Below are positions 49,231 to 57,792 of a stretch of DNA of 64,000 bases, in pieces. Below the pieces are notes generated by a model. It saw only the letters and a program-made list of their open reading frames with translations. It searched no databases and was not told where the DNA came from. Both the position numbers and the translations under genes were made by a program. Position 1 is the first letter of the stretch. Each line of letters begins with the position of its first letter. The DNA comes from Streptomyces lomondensis (GTDB lineage Bacteria; Actinomycetota; Actinomycetes; Streptomycetales; Streptomycetaceae), in contig NZ_BMWC01000002.1 in assembly GCF_014651035.1 (NCBI RefSeq), positions 744,001 through 808,000 of the forward strand, given 5' to 3'.

Positions 49231-49530
49231 ATGAGCGATCTGCGCCTCGAAGACACCATATTCGAGCACCTGAAGAAGACCTTCTCCTCCATCAGCGACC
49301 GCATGGAGGACGCCCGCCGCAGCCTTCGAGGCGCAGACGCCTCGGCCGTCGGCGAGAGCCAACTCGTCGAGGACGTCCAGGACTTCGCCGACGACTGGGG
49401 CTACGGCATCAAGCAGCTCGGCAAGCACACCCACGGCGCCGTGAAAATGATCAACAAGATCGGCGAGACGTTCGACGGCCTCGACCTGGAGCTGGCCCAG
49501 TCGCTCAAGGCCAAGAAGAAGGGCAAGTAG
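49231..49530 (+). CDS. WXG100-like protein, first gene of rightward T7SS operon
   Basis: A 99-aa helical hairpin protein. Helix one has DTIFEHLKKTFSSISDRMED, the turn has DDWGYG in the position of the WXG motif, and helix two has KQLGKHTHGAVKMINKIGET. It ends in a Lys-rich tail (KAKKKGK). Size and layout match the WXG100 family. There is 1 bp between its stop and the next gene's start, so the two products are probably made and exported together. The ATG start has no strong ribosome site. Confidence 0.7.
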   Translation: MSDLRLEDTIFEHLKKTFSSISDRMEDARRSLRGADASAVGESQLVEDVQDFADDWGYGIKQLGKHTHGAVKMINKIGETFDGLDLELAQSLKAKKKGK

Positions 49531-49531
49531 C

Positions 49532-50737
49532 GTGGCTGGTCAGCGTCCCCCTCTTCCCAACATCGGCTGGGACCCCACCCCTGGAAGCGTGGAGGACACC
49601 CGGGAACTCGCCAAACGGCTGGGCAAGCTGGCGGGCGAACTGGGCACGGCGGTGCGCGAGTTGGAGCGGATCGAATGCGGCGCCTGGAAGGGCAAGACCG
49701 CGATCGCCTTCACCGAGTACATAGGCCAGGACGTCACCCCGCTCATCCGCAAGAGCCACGAGTCCTTCGACAAGGCCTCGCGCGCACTGCATCGCTGGGC
49801 CAACGAGCTCCAGGACTTCCAGGACGAGACGGACCGGCTGGAAAAGGCGGCCGGGGACAAACTCGACGCCAAGGCCAAGGCCAAGGAAGGGACCGAGGAG
49901 TACGGCAAGGCCTCCGGCGACGTCACCGGCCTCATCCAGAAAGTCCACGACCTCGAGGACCGCTACAAGCAGGCCGCCGCGAAGATCAGCAAGGAACTCG
50001 ACAAGGCCGCCGACATCGCCCCCGACGAGCCGGGCTTCTGGGAGAAGCTGGGCCAGGGCATCGCGGACGCCTGGGACGCCACCGGCGACTGGCTCAAGGA
50101 ACACGCCGACCTGATCAAGGCGATCGGTGACGTGCTCGGCGACATCACCGCCGTACTCGGCATGCTGGCCATCGTCACGCTTCCGTTCCCGCCCCTGGCA
50201 GCCATCTTCGGCACCGCGGCACTCATCGGCGCCGGCCTCACCCTGGCCACTCATGGAGTAGCCAAGGCTGCTGGTGCGGATGTGAGTTGGGCTCAGCTCG
50301 GACTCGACGCGGTAGGGCTGCTGCCCGGCATCGGAATGTTCGGCAAGGGAGTCAAGGTGGTCGGCGCGGGCAAGGCCGCACTGACCGCTGAGAGACTCGG
50401 CAAGGGCTTCAGCGCGACCAAGATCGGCAGTTCGCGCGTCCTGACGTCCTTCGGAAAGGAATCCGCGGACATTGTGGGAGGGTTCGGCAAGGCCGGCTTG
50501 GTGAAGATCGGCGGCATCTCGGACGAGGTCTTCGAGGTCGCACATGGCAGCAGCGGATTGATGTCCCGTATGGGGGGTCTCTCCTACGCGGGCTACCATC
50601 AAGGCCAGTTGATCGGCTCCAAGGGAGCCAACCTGATTCCGGGGGTGAACATCAATCCTTTCGGGGCAGGCGGTATAGCCCTCGACGCCGGCCTCAAAAT
50701 TGCTCCCAAGATCTACGGCCATGTGACGGGCGACTAG
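49532..50737 (+). CDS. Putative type VII secretion substrate with N-terminal WXG-like domain
   Basis: A 401-aa protein. The first about 130 residues form a helical WXG/LXG-like domain (DTRELAKRLGKLAGELGTAV; turn GAWKGKTA). A charged coiled coil (to about 175) and a hydrophobic central region (VLGDITAVLGMLAIVTLPFP to LIGAGLTLATHGVA, about 205-250) follow, then Gly-rich sequence to the end. This order resembles the 55864 product and other actinobacterial T7SS substrates. No toxin domain is recognisable at the C-terminus (GLKIAPKIYGHVTGD). The GTG start follows the WXG100 gene by 1 bp. Confidence 0.65.
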   Translation: MAGQRPPLPNIGWDPTPGSVEDTRELAKRLGKLAGELGTAVRELERIECGAWKGKTAIAFTEYIGQDVTPLIRKSHESFDKASRALHRWANELQDFQDETDRLEKAAGDKLDAKAKAKEGTEEYGKASGDVTGLIQKVHDLEDRYKQAAAKISKELDKAADIAPDEPGFWEKLGQGIADAWDATGDWLKEHADLIKAIGDVLGDITAVLGMLAIVTLPFPPLAAIFGTAALIGAGLTLATHGVAKAAGADVSWAQLGLDAVGLLPGIGMFGKGVKVVGAGKAALTAERLGKGFSATKIGSSRVLTSFGKESADIVGGFGKAGLVKIGGISDEVFEVAHGSSGLMSRMGGLSYAGYHQGQLIGSKGANLIPGVNINPFGAGGIALDAGLKIAPKIYGHVTGD

Positions 50738-50784
50738 CCCAAGGACTCGCCATCCACTCCAGGTGACCGCAAAAAAGGATCTGT

Positions 50785-51705
50785 ATGGATATGAGCGTCT
50801 GGCTGCCCGAATCAGGAGAAACCCTTATCGCCCGTGCTCCGCTGACTTTCGCCACCGGTGCAGCCACGCCGGTCAAAGGAATGCGATGGTTTCGCGACAC
50901 CGAGCGCAGGGACATTCAGAACGAACTCGACGGTTGGCCCGAAGGCCCTGCTTACACGCCCCGCTCCGCCGGCGGTACCGCCGCACGGAACACCGTGAAG
51001 GGCGCCGCCATGGCGGTAGGCGTAGCCGTCATGGGCCTCCTGTCGTCTCAAAGCGGCAGCGTCGGCCCTGGCCGTTCAGACAAGGGCTCGAACACCTCTC
51101 ACGACCGAGCCGACGAGGTCGAGGACTTCCCCGTCATGTGGGCCGCCCCGGGCACCATCGCCCGTACCCTGCCCTGGCAGCTGGACCCCGCCCGCTCGCC
51201 TCAGGACCAGTACCGCACACACGCGGTGATCACCGACCGCCGACTCGTGATCGTGGGCTTCCCCTACATGAAGGGGGACGAAAAGCGCATCAGCGACGAA
51301 TTCCTCTGGGAGACCCCTCGGTCCAGCATCGAAAAGGTCGAGCTGCGGGACTTCAAGATCGGAAACGACGCGAAGATCGCATTCACGGATGGCTCATGGT
51401 GCAGGGTGAGCAGCATCAAGCGGGAGAGGCTCACTCGCTATCTGATCGAACCCCCTGACTTCATTCCACTGGAATCACTCGCCCCGGCACAGCGCCATAC
51501 CGCCGAGAGATTCACCGCAGCCCAAGCGCCGGATGCCCAACCCCCTCTGGTCAAACGGAACCCGTGCGGCTGTTTCCGTATCGAGGTTGTGGCACCGAGC
51601 ACCATTCACGCGTCCTTCGGCCACTCCGGGCTGAACACTGTGATGGACGCGAACGGCACGGAACTCAGCCTGACGGAGTACCACCAAGAGGACTTCCTCA
51701 CCTGA
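50785..51705 (+). CDS. Hypothetical protein of the rightward T7SS operon
   Basis: A 306-aa protein with no recognised family. The N-terminal 65 residues contain GMRWFRDTERRDIQNELDGW. A short hydrophobic, Gly/Ala-rich stretch (NTVKGAAMAVGVAVMGLLSS) could be one membrane segment. A C-terminal beta-rich half (THAVITDRRLVIVGFP; IAFTDGSWCRVSSIKRERL) resembles a PH-like fold, which is an inference. It lies 47 bp after the substrate gene on the same strand. A chaperone or immunity role would fit the position but is unproven. Confidence 0.6.
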   Translation: MDMSVWLPESGETLIARAPLTFATGAATPVKGMRWFRDTERRDIQNELDGWPEGPAYTPRSAGGTAARNTVKGAAMAVGVAVMGLLSSQSGSVGPGRSDKGSNTSHDRADEVEDFPVMWAAPGTIARTLPWQLDPARSPQDQYRTHAVITDRRLVIVGFPYMKGDEKRISDEFLWETPRSSIEKVELRDFKIGNDAKIAFTDGSWCRVSSIKRERLTRYLIEPPDFIPLESLAPAQRHTAERFTAAQAPDAQPPLVKRNPCGCFRIEVVAPSTIHASFGHSGLNTVMDANGTELSLTEYHQEDFLT

Positions 51706-51744
51706 CCAGGCTCTGCACTCGACCAGAACGGTGCACCACTTCAC

Positions 51745-52494
51745 ATGACCCCCGCCGCCGACTCCACGACCGCTCAGCACGTCAGTGCCGCTGGTCGGAA
51801 CCTCCCTCCCCTCTGGTTCCTCGCCCCCGAGGGCTTCTTCGCCCTTCCCCTGGCCGCCACCCCGGAGGAACGCAGCGAGCGCGCGCTGCACTTCGTACGA
51901 GAGCTGTACTCCCGAGGCGACGAAAGCATCTGGGAGCCTGCCGCCCCCTACTACGCGGCCATAGCCGAACTCATGGGGGACACCGGTGTCTCCTACGCGG
52001 CCATGGGCCTGTTCTCCACAGTGGAGGAACCTGACGCCCCGGCGGGACACGTACTCCGACACGAACCCGCGGAAGGCGTGGCCCAATGCGCCCTCACCGT
52101 GGCCATCGCTCCCACGGACCAGGCCGGCGCGGACACCGACGTCGTCGCCCAGGGCATCCTCGCAACGCTCTCCGGCGACCCGTACAACGATGCCATCTGG
52201 CTCGACCTGCCGTGTGGCCCAGCAGTGTCCTGCGTCACCGTTCGCGAGTACAGCCTCAGCCCCGAGCTGTCCGCGACCGGCGAGGAAACGAAGCTCCGCA
52301 CGGGGCAGATCCAGGTCCATGTGCCGTTCCCGACGGGGCCGTACACAGCGATCTTCACGCTTTACACCGCCTCGATGGACCACTGGGCCGAGATCTACCG
52401 CTTGATGTCGGCGGTCCTGCAGACGGTGTCCTTCGTCGACCCGGCGGAAGATGTTGCTGACGGGTCACCAGAGGACGACTACGAGGGCGCTTGA
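51745..52494 (+). CDS. T7SS-associated protein of the LPxGW group
   Basis: A 249-aa soluble protein. The start PPLWFLAPEGFFALPLAATP resembles LLLPEGWFRVRIEPELRE of the 53825 product and DWVPLPLEP of the 53239 product. The C-terminal part has beta strands ending in VHVPFPTGPYTAIFTLYTAS, then a helix (WAEIYRLMSAVLQTVSFVD), again like the end of the 53825 product. So a small family of such proteins surrounds this T7SS locus. It may chaperone or neutralise the T7SS substrates. It is the last gene of the rightward operon and converges with the 52550 gene 55 bp away. Confidence 0.6.
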   Translation: MTPAADSTTAQHVSAAGRNLPPLWFLAPEGFFALPLAATPEERSERALHFVRELYSRGDESIWEPAAPYYAAIAELMGDTGVSYAAMGLFSTVEEPDAPAGHVLRHEPAEGVAQCALTVAIAPTDQAGADTDVVAQGILATLSGDPYNDAIWLDLPCGPAVSCVTVREYSLSPELSATGEETKLRTGQIQVHVPFPTGPYTAIFTLYTASMDHWAEIYRLMSAVLQTVSFVDPAEDVADGSPEDDYEGA

Positions 52495-52549
52495 CCTGCC
52501 TTGAGGGCTGCTCGAAGCTGGCTCTCCTGGTAGCGGTGCTCCGCCCGAA

Positions 52550-53200
52550 TCATGCTCCCCTACGATGCTCCTCGGTATCCGCAGGCACCATTCGCGCCGT
52601 GGCCACCAACTCGTCAGCCAAACAAGTAACCTCGTCAGCCTCCTTCGGTTGCCACAACCTGACCGTGACAACACTCAGCTCTCCGAGACCGGGAGGGAAC
52701 ATGGCGTACTTGATCAGGCCAGCCGCCCGCTTGCGGCCGAGGCCAAAGCGTCCCTTCTTGTTCAGATCGGCCCGGACTCGAACAGTTGGACCGACTTCCA
52801 GGCTCAGGTGCCGAACATCCGGCTCTGTGACCACGGCGGCCCCAACGGACTGCAGGAGTAGCGGAACTACTTCGACCGGCGACGGCCTCGGTTTTCCCTC
52901 TTCGCCGTAGGTGTCCTGTCTGAAATCCGCGACTACCTGACCTTCGGGGGTGTATCGGGCAGCCGCAAGATTCGATTCCTCCCTGTTCAGATCGAGCGCA
53001 AGGCGCCTGAGTTCCCGGGTCAGCTTGCGTGTCGTCACCGTGAGTCTGGAAGGCTCGAACTGCGTCGTCGCTAGCACGGTGGCCACGGCCCAGGCATCCA
53101 CCCAATCGACGCTCTCCAGCGTCAGGTCGAGCCATCCCGACTTGAAGTCGAACTGGTACACGTGCTCGTCGACTGACACGCCAACCTCTTTGTCGTTCAT
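52550..53200 (-). CDS. Hypothetical protein, last gene of the leftward T7SS operon
   Basis: A 216-aa soluble protein. N-terminal HVYQFDFKSGWLDLTLE recalls the S/P-x-G-W-L-x-L start of the LPxGW group. A helical part follows (LTRELRRLALDLNREESNLA), then strands (VRADLNKKGRFGLGRK; LSVVTVRLWQPKE) and a last helix (TCLADELVATARMV). It is a likely distant member of the same group. ATG at 53200 is preferred over 53206 because AGGA is better spaced. It follows the 53239 gene by 38 bp. Confidence 0.55.
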   Translation of the reverse strand: MNDKEVGVSVDEHVYQFDFKSGWLDLTLESVDWVDAWAVATVLATTQFEPSRLTVTTRKLTRELRRLALDLNREESNLAAARYTPEGQVVADFRQDTYGEEGKPRPSPVEVVPLLLQSVGAAVVTEPDVRHLSLEVGPTVRVRADLNKKGRFGLGRKRAAGLIKYAMFPPGLGELSVVTVRLWQPKEADEVTCLADELVATARMVPADTEEHRRGA

Positions 53201-53238
53201 CACCATTTCCTGTCAGTGAAAGGCCATAAGGAACGACT

Positions 53239-53832
53239 TCAGAAGTCAACCGTCACAGTCTGCGCGATGCTGTCCGCCGCCATTTCCATTTCTTCCGTAA
53301 TACCGGGCACTGTCCACGACACCAACAGCATGACGGCGCTCTCGGCTCCGGTCGGCAGGATCCCGTAAGTCAGTGTTTCCATCAGGACGCCGGGTCCACT
53401 GCGTGAAGCCGAGTCAGCAGCGAAATCCTGACGGATGCGTACGGCCTTGCCGACCGGCAGATCCGTACGCGTAATGTGTGGAGGGCCGAAGTCGTCAGCG
53501 CGGAAGGTCTCGGCGAGCCAGTCCAGCGTGATCCTGGGGACTGTTTTATCGGGGTGAATAAGATCGACTTCCAGGATCGCCAGCGCGGTGTCGAATCCGT
53601 CAGGGAAGAAGGCGAACGCATAGAAAGGGTCTCGGCTGCGACTGTCGTCCGCCCGAGCCTGCAACTCTTTCCTCAAGGTCCGCTTGTCCAGTTCGTAGCC
53701 CGCTGCCTTACTGCGGTCACGTAGCTCCGCAGCAGTACTCTTGGCCCAGCTCTTGACGTCGTCCGCCGGCTCGAGCGGGAGCGGTACCCAGTCGGTCGGA
53801 ACGACAATGCCGCAGGCACTGATGTCACTCAT
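53239..53832 (-). CDS. T7SS-associated protein of the LPxGW group
   Basis: A 197-aa soluble protein. It begins ISACGIVVPTDWVPLPLEPA, then a helix (WAKSTAAELRDRSKAAG), strands (FYAFAFFPDGFDTALAILEV; LMETLTYGILPTG) and an end VMLLVSWTVPGITEEMEMAADSIAQTVTV. The layout follows that of the 53825 and 51745 products. No enzyme motif. Its ATG overlaps the end of the 53825 gene by 8 bp, so the two are coupled. Confidence 0.6.
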   Translation of the reverse strand: MSDISACGIVVPTDWVPLPLEPADDVKSWAKSTAAELRDRSKAAGYELDKRTLRKELQARADDSRSRDPFYAFAFFPDGFDTALAILEVDLIHPDKTVPRITLDWLAETFRADDFGPPHITRTDLPVGKAVRIRQDFAADSASRSGPGVLMETLTYGILPTGAESAVMLLVSWTVPGITEEMEMAADSIAQTVTVDF

Positions 53833-54469
53833 GGCCGCCGTCACCGCCCACCCACGCCAACGACGCGGCCACCGCGTCGAAGAGCTGGACCATCGCATCC
53901 GCTATCTGCACCAGGGGAGTGGAGAAGGTCAGCAGTAGACATCCGTCGGCTCTCGGGACCGGCAGTTGGTAGTCGAGCGTGACCGAGGGAAGAGTCTCCT
54001 CAGGACTACCCGGCAGACCTGGTGGAGCCGGGCGTTCAGGCTGTCCTGTCGACCTGCGGGTGCGCACCGCAGGCCCCGAGGAGAGTTCGACCACGGACAC
54101 TTCCAGCTCTTGGTCGGCGGAGAGGCGGGCAGCAATGTCCTGCACCGTCGACTGCCCTCCGCCCTGCGGCGGCAGGAGCGTGACGAGCAGAGAAGCCGGG
54201 ATGGTGAGGGCGCCGGCCTTCTGCAGGCTCAGGTACAGCTCGATGCCACCGTCCCGGAATGCTGCTGCTGCCTGCGCCAGGAGACTTTCACGCAACTGCC
54301 GCTTGAGGTGAGGTGCGTTGTCGACTCCCTCGAACTGCCGGTTGATCAGTGCGTCGACCGAGCGCTCACGGAGCTCCGGTTCGATGCGCACGCGGAACCA
54401 TCCCTCCGGCAGAAGCAGCCGGTAATCAGTCGGCGGTGCGATTCTGCCACTGCCTTCGGGCGTGGTCAT
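53825..54469 (-). CDS. T7SS-associated protein of the LPxGW group
   Basis: A 214-aa soluble protein. It opens DYRLLLPEGWFRVRIEPELR, then RSVDALINRQFEGVDNAPHL, a helix (LRESLLAQAAAAFRDGGIEL), strands (IPASLLVTLLPPQ; LEVSVVELSSGPAVRTRR) and an end LLLTFSTPLVQIADAMVQLF. The ATG at 54469 has CGGAGCCACC in front; an upstream ATG at 54499 overlaps the membrane gene stop (ATGA) and is also possible. The 44922 fragment is a truncated relative. It may be a partner or immunity protein for the 55864 substrate; this is inferred from its place in the operon. Confidence 0.6.
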   Translation of the reverse strand: MTTPEGSGRIAPPTDYRLLLPEGWFRVRIEPELRERSVDALINRQFEGVDNAPHLKRQLRESLLAQAAAAFRDGGIELYLSLQKAGALTIPASLLVTLLPPQGGGQSTVQDIAARLSADQELEVSVVELSSGPAVRTRRSTGQPERPAPPGLPGSPEETLPSVTLDYQLPVPRADGCLLLTFSTPLVQIADAMVQLFDAVAASLAWVGGDGGHE

Positions 54470-54495
54470 GGTGGCTCCGATGTGGTCGGCTGATC

Positions 54496-55851
54496 TCATA
54501 CGTTGGCCTCTGCCTTCTCGATCACCTTGTCGTACGAGAAGCGGCTGACAAGCGCACTCGCCACCGCGGGAACCAGAGCCGCCGCGATGGTCAGCGCGGA
54601 CAACAAGCCCGCCAGAAACGCCGGCAATTCGTCGCTGAAGAGACCGGCCAGCAGCACAGCGCTGAAGAGCGGGAGCGCAAGGAGTTCGTTCCTGCCGATG
54701 ACAGAGCGGTACCAGTCGGTCTCCTTGCGGGCTTCCTCTGCTTCCATCGGTGACATCTTGCGGACGTCCGCACCGAGCATGTGCCCCTGCCACCAGACGC
54801 TGGCGTTCTCGGCAATCCGGAGCTTCTCGTCCGCAACAGGAACTGCCAATGCCGCCTTCAACTCAGCCCAGCGATCTTGTCCCTGCTGTCCCTCGAACCA
54901 GTGCTTCCAGGGCAGCAGCGCCCGTGCGTCACCATTGCGGTCCCGGAACTCGACAGCGAGCGGCTCCCCCGTCGTGGAGGCGACAAGTCGCACCACCCTT
55001 GCCACTCCGTGCGCACCGGCCCGTCCGAGCCAGCGTTCCTCCCCCACCGTGTTGGTGAGGACCACGTCGTAGGGCAGCACCCGAACGGAAGCCGTTCGCA
55101 AGAACCGCCGCGTCGCTCCGGCTCCCGAGGACGGCCTGAACATCAGGGCTCCGGCGAACAGGTTGCTTCTTCTGTTCCGCCACCACGCCGCGATGCGCAC
55201 GACGCCATCTGATGCGGGAATCAGCAGAAGGGCACACGCAGCCACTGGCATGGCCCAAACCAGATCAGCGGAGAAAGCGGTCACGACAGCGACGAACCAC
55301 CCGAACATGCCGAGCCCTCTTGCCCAGCTGTGCCAGCGAGGCAGGTCGGCATGGACAGCACGGTCCGGTCGGATTCCACGACTTTTTCCCTGCGCTTCAA
55401 CGCCGCCGGCAGGCTGCGCGCCCTCCTCCAGCGGTATTCCAAGAGTGGCGACAAGGTCCCTGAGACCAGTCCGGTTCAGGCACTTCGACGGCTCCAGGTC
55501 CATGGCCCCGACCACCCCCGCCTCGGGCAACCATGCTGCGAGCGGTACACGCAGAACCTCCCGCTCCCCCTCGCCCTTGAAGACCAGGACGCCCCAGCGT
55601 TCCACGGGACGCTTCTGCACGGTCTCCCAGAGATTGCCAGGCGGGTGGAAGACCGCACGGCAAATACCATCGGCACCGACCTCATACCGGCGCTCCCGGA
55701 ACCGAGCGTCGCGAACCACCAGGGTGTGCCCTTCGGCGTAGAGCCGGGCCCGCCGCACGGCGTGGGCATTGTGGGGCAGTGCACCCGCGGGGCGCGCGAC
55801 CGGCTCGGCCGGTTGCCGTAGCGACGCATTCAGTCCAGGTTGCTCAGCCAT
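54496..55851 (-). CDS. Membrane protein of the leftward T7SS operon
   Basis: A 451-aa protein. A cytoplasmic beta-rich N-terminal part (HTLVVRDARFRERRYEVG; RWGVLVFKGEGEREVLRVPL) is followed by two helices (about 178-215; GLGMFGWFVAVVTAFSADLV). A second beta-rich part comes next (VRVLPYDVVLTNTVGEERWL; PLAVEFRDRNGDARALLPW), then two C-terminal helices (PLFSAVLLAGLFSDELPAFL; LSALTIAAALVPAVASALV). The duplicated beta-rich segment plus helices suggests an internal repeat. No family recognised. It could be a membrane receptor or immunity protein for the T7SS substrate encoded just upstream (12 bp). Confidence 0.6.
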   Translation of the reverse strand: MAEQPGLNASLRQPAEPVARPAGALPHNAHAVRRARLYAEGHTLVVRDARFRERRYEVGADGICRAVFHPPGNLWETVQKRPVERWGVLVFKGEGEREVLRVPLAAWLPEAGVVGAMDLEPSKCLNRTGLRDLVATLGIPLEEGAQPAGGVEAQGKSRGIRPDRAVHADLPRWHSWARGLGMFGWFVAVVTAFSADLVWAMPVAACALLLIPASDGVVRIAAWWRNRRSNLFAGALMFRPSSGAGATRRFLRTASVRVLPYDVVLTNTVGEERWLGRAGAHGVARVVRLVASTTGEPLAVEFRDRNGDARALLPWKHWFEGQQGQDRWAELKAALAVPVADEKLRIAENASVWWQGHMLGADVRKMSPMEAEEARKETDWYRSVIGRNELLALPLFSAVLLAGLFSDELPAFLAGLLSALTIAAALVPAVASALVSRFSYDKVIEKAEANV

Positions 55852-55863
55852 TGCTTGCCCTGA

Positions 55864-57384
55864 TCATCCGTTACTCGTTGTGGTGGCATCCTTGATCCCG
55901 GTTGCCGACCAAACCCCGTCGCCCAGTCCTTGCACCCCCACAAGATCACCGATCTTCCCAGTGATCTCGCCCTTGTCGAGCAAGTCGGTGGTCGACGCCA
56001 CAGCGGTGGAGCCGGCCCAGATCCGGGTCTGGGTCTCGAACACGTCGGTGACGGCCTTCACCGCACTGTCGGCCCGCAGACCTTCCGACATTTGATCGAG
56101 GCTCCTTTGCAGGCTCGTGACACCAGGATCATTCAACCCTGGGCGGGCCCCCGACCAGGTATCGGCCCGTCCAAGCTGCCGGAGGTTGCTCAGGCTCAGG
56201 TCCTTGACGGCCTTGAAACTGTCCACCGATTCCTTCCAGATCAGCTTGGGGTTGAAGGCATCCGCCATCCGCTGGGCGCCGGGGAACCAGCCCTTTGGTG
56301 CCTTGGCGATCGCCTCGGCGCCGGCCTTGCCGCGCAGGGCACCACCGCTTTCTCGATTGGCCTGCTTCCATGCGTCGTTGACGGCCTTTTTGTACGCCGC
56401 GGAGTCGGGCTTCGCGGTGATGCTGTCCCTGAGCATTTTCGCCCTCGCCGATCGGCCCACGCTCTTGGCTGCCTCAGACGCCCCCTTGGCTCCAGCGAGC
56501 GCGCCCCGGCCGATACCCAATGTCGCAATTCCTACGACGTCGAGGGCGACATCGAACCAGCTTCCTTTACCAGCCAGTGCCAAAAGGGTGTGCCCCAAGA
56601 GCGAGACCAGGGTAGCCGCAAGCGCGATGGTGCCGAGAACCCCGGCAAGGACCTGCCCAACAATTGGGATCCACCCGACCATGAGCGCCAGCGTCCCACA
56701 AATGGTAGAGACCCAACCGGAAACTTTGAGGACATCCTCTATCCAGCCAGAATTGTCGTTGACCCAGTCCTTGAACTTGTCCCAGCCACCGTCCTTCAGA
56801 CCGTCATGATCGATGGCGTGCCGGATGGAGTCACGCGCCCTCTTTGCGGCAGCATCGCGTACGTCCTTTGCCGCCTCGAGATCCTTCTTCGCCCGCTCCA
56901 AGGCCAAGCTCGCCGCGTCCTGGCGCTTCTCCAGTTTCTTGCGGTCCGGATCGTCGTCGGCTGTGGCCTTCGGAAGCTTGTCGATCGCGGTACTGCTCGC
57001 GTTGTGCTCGTCATGCGCGTCCCGGGCATCACGAAGCGCCTTGTCGGCCATGGCCTGCGCGCGGTGGAGTTCCGAGGCGTACTGGCTGGAGCAGACGCCC
57101 TCGATCACCTTCTCCCCGAGGGCATCAGCAGCGGCATCGTAACGCTTGAACGCCTTCCGCAGCTTCCCCTCAGCCTCTTCGGCATCCTTACGAAATTCTT
57201 CTGCCGTCTTACTCTTCCACTCATCAACAGACGCCAGCGCTTTGATCTCGTCCGCTTGCTTCTTGATCGCCTCTGCGGTTTTCCGGAGCTCTCGACCCAG
57301 CTTTGCGACTTCATCCGGATCCCCGGGAATCGGGTCGGATGCCTCGCCGATCACCGCCCACTCTTCAGCTCGCGGACGCGTCAC
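55864..57384 (-). CDS. Putative T7SS-secreted protein
   Basis: A 506-aa protein. The N-terminal region (about 12-110; PIPGDPDEVAKLGRELRKTA, DEWKSKTAEEFRKDAEEAEG) is typical of the actinobacterial putative T7SS secretion-signal domain, with W-x-S/G in the turn. A long charged coiled coil follows (110-195), then hydrophobic segments (VSGWVSTICGTLALMVGWIP; QVLAGVLGTIALAATLVSLL, about 220-275). A C-terminal part of about 200 residues has no recognised domain. Large hydrophobic-centre substrates of this type often carry toxins, but none is evident here. The start GTG overlaps the preceding small gene's stop by 4 bp. Confidence 0.72.
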   Translation of the reverse strand: MTRPRAEEWAVIGEASDPIPGDPDEVAKLGRELRKTAEAIKKQADEIKALASVDEWKSKTAEEFRKDAEEAEGKLRKAFKRYDAAADALGEKVIEGVCSSQYASELHRAQAMADKALRDARDAHDEHNASSTAIDKLPKATADDDPDRKKLEKRQDAASLALERAKKDLEAAKDVRDAAAKRARDSIRHAIDHDGLKDGGWDKFKDWVNDNSGWIEDVLKVSGWVSTICGTLALMVGWIPIVGQVLAGVLGTIALAATLVSLLGHTLLALAGKGSWFDVALDVVGIATLGIGRGALAGAKGASEAAKSVGRSARAKMLRDSITAKPDSAAYKKAVNDAWKQANRESGGALRGKAGAEAIAKAPKGWFPGAQRMADAFNPKLIWKESVDSFKAVKDLSLSNLRQLGRADTWSGARPGLNDPGVTSLQRSLDQMSEGLRADSAVKAVTDVFETQTRIWAGSTAVASTTDLLDKGEITGKIGDLVGVQGLGDGVWSATGIKDATTTSNG

Positions 57385-57704
57385 TTGGCGCCTCCCCCGG
57401 AATTCGGCTTCTTCTTGCCTGCATTCCGCAGCGCCTCGGCAAGTTGGTGATCGATGTCCTCGTACGACTTCGCCGCCGTGGAGAGCAGCTTCGAAAGGTT
57501 CTCCAGCTCCTCCGTGAGTCGTTCCCGATGGATCTTCCAGTTGTCACCGAACTCGTCGAAGACATCGACCAGTCCTTGGTCGCCCAGGGCGGCCACCCCC
57601 AGCCCTTCGGCAGGATTGGCGTTCTTGTCGAACTCCCGGTGGATCTTCGATAGAGACTTGGCGCTTTCCTTGATGCGTTCGATATCTGCAGTCTGGTCCG
57701 ACAC
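57381..57704 (-). CDS. WXG100-like small partner of the T7SS substrate
   Basis: A 107-aa helical protein. Helix one IERIKESAKSLSKIHREF, mid-part GLVDVFDEFGDNWKIHRERL, helix two LENLSKLLSTAAKSYEDIDH and a Lys/Gly-rich tail. FGDNW lies where the WXG turn is expected. Its stop overlaps the 55864 start, as in the parallel arrangement at 49231/49532. Such small proteins usually pair with the N-terminal domain of the adjacent large substrate for export. Confidence 0.72.
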   Translation of the reverse strand: MSDQTADIERIKESAKSLSKIHREFDKNANPAEGLGVAALGDQGLVDVFDEFGDNWKIHRERLTEELENLSKLLSTAAKSYEDIDHQLAEALRNAGKKKPNSGGGAK

Positions 57705-57739
57705 GGATCCCCCCGCTGCGAGGCGTACTGGCGCGCGTC

Positions 57740-57769
57740 GGTGGGGCGGACCGCAGAGCCCGCCCCACC
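57740..57769. terminator. Hairpin between two WXG100 genes
   Basis: GGTGGGGCGG and CCGCCCCACC are perfect 10-bp arms around a 10-base loop, between the leftward 57793 gene and the 57381 gene. It could end most transcripts of the first gene, letting it be made at higher level than the rest, or be an mRNA-stabilising hairpin. Confidence 0.6.
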
Positions 57770-57792
57770 GCCGTGGATCTTCTAGCAGAAGC

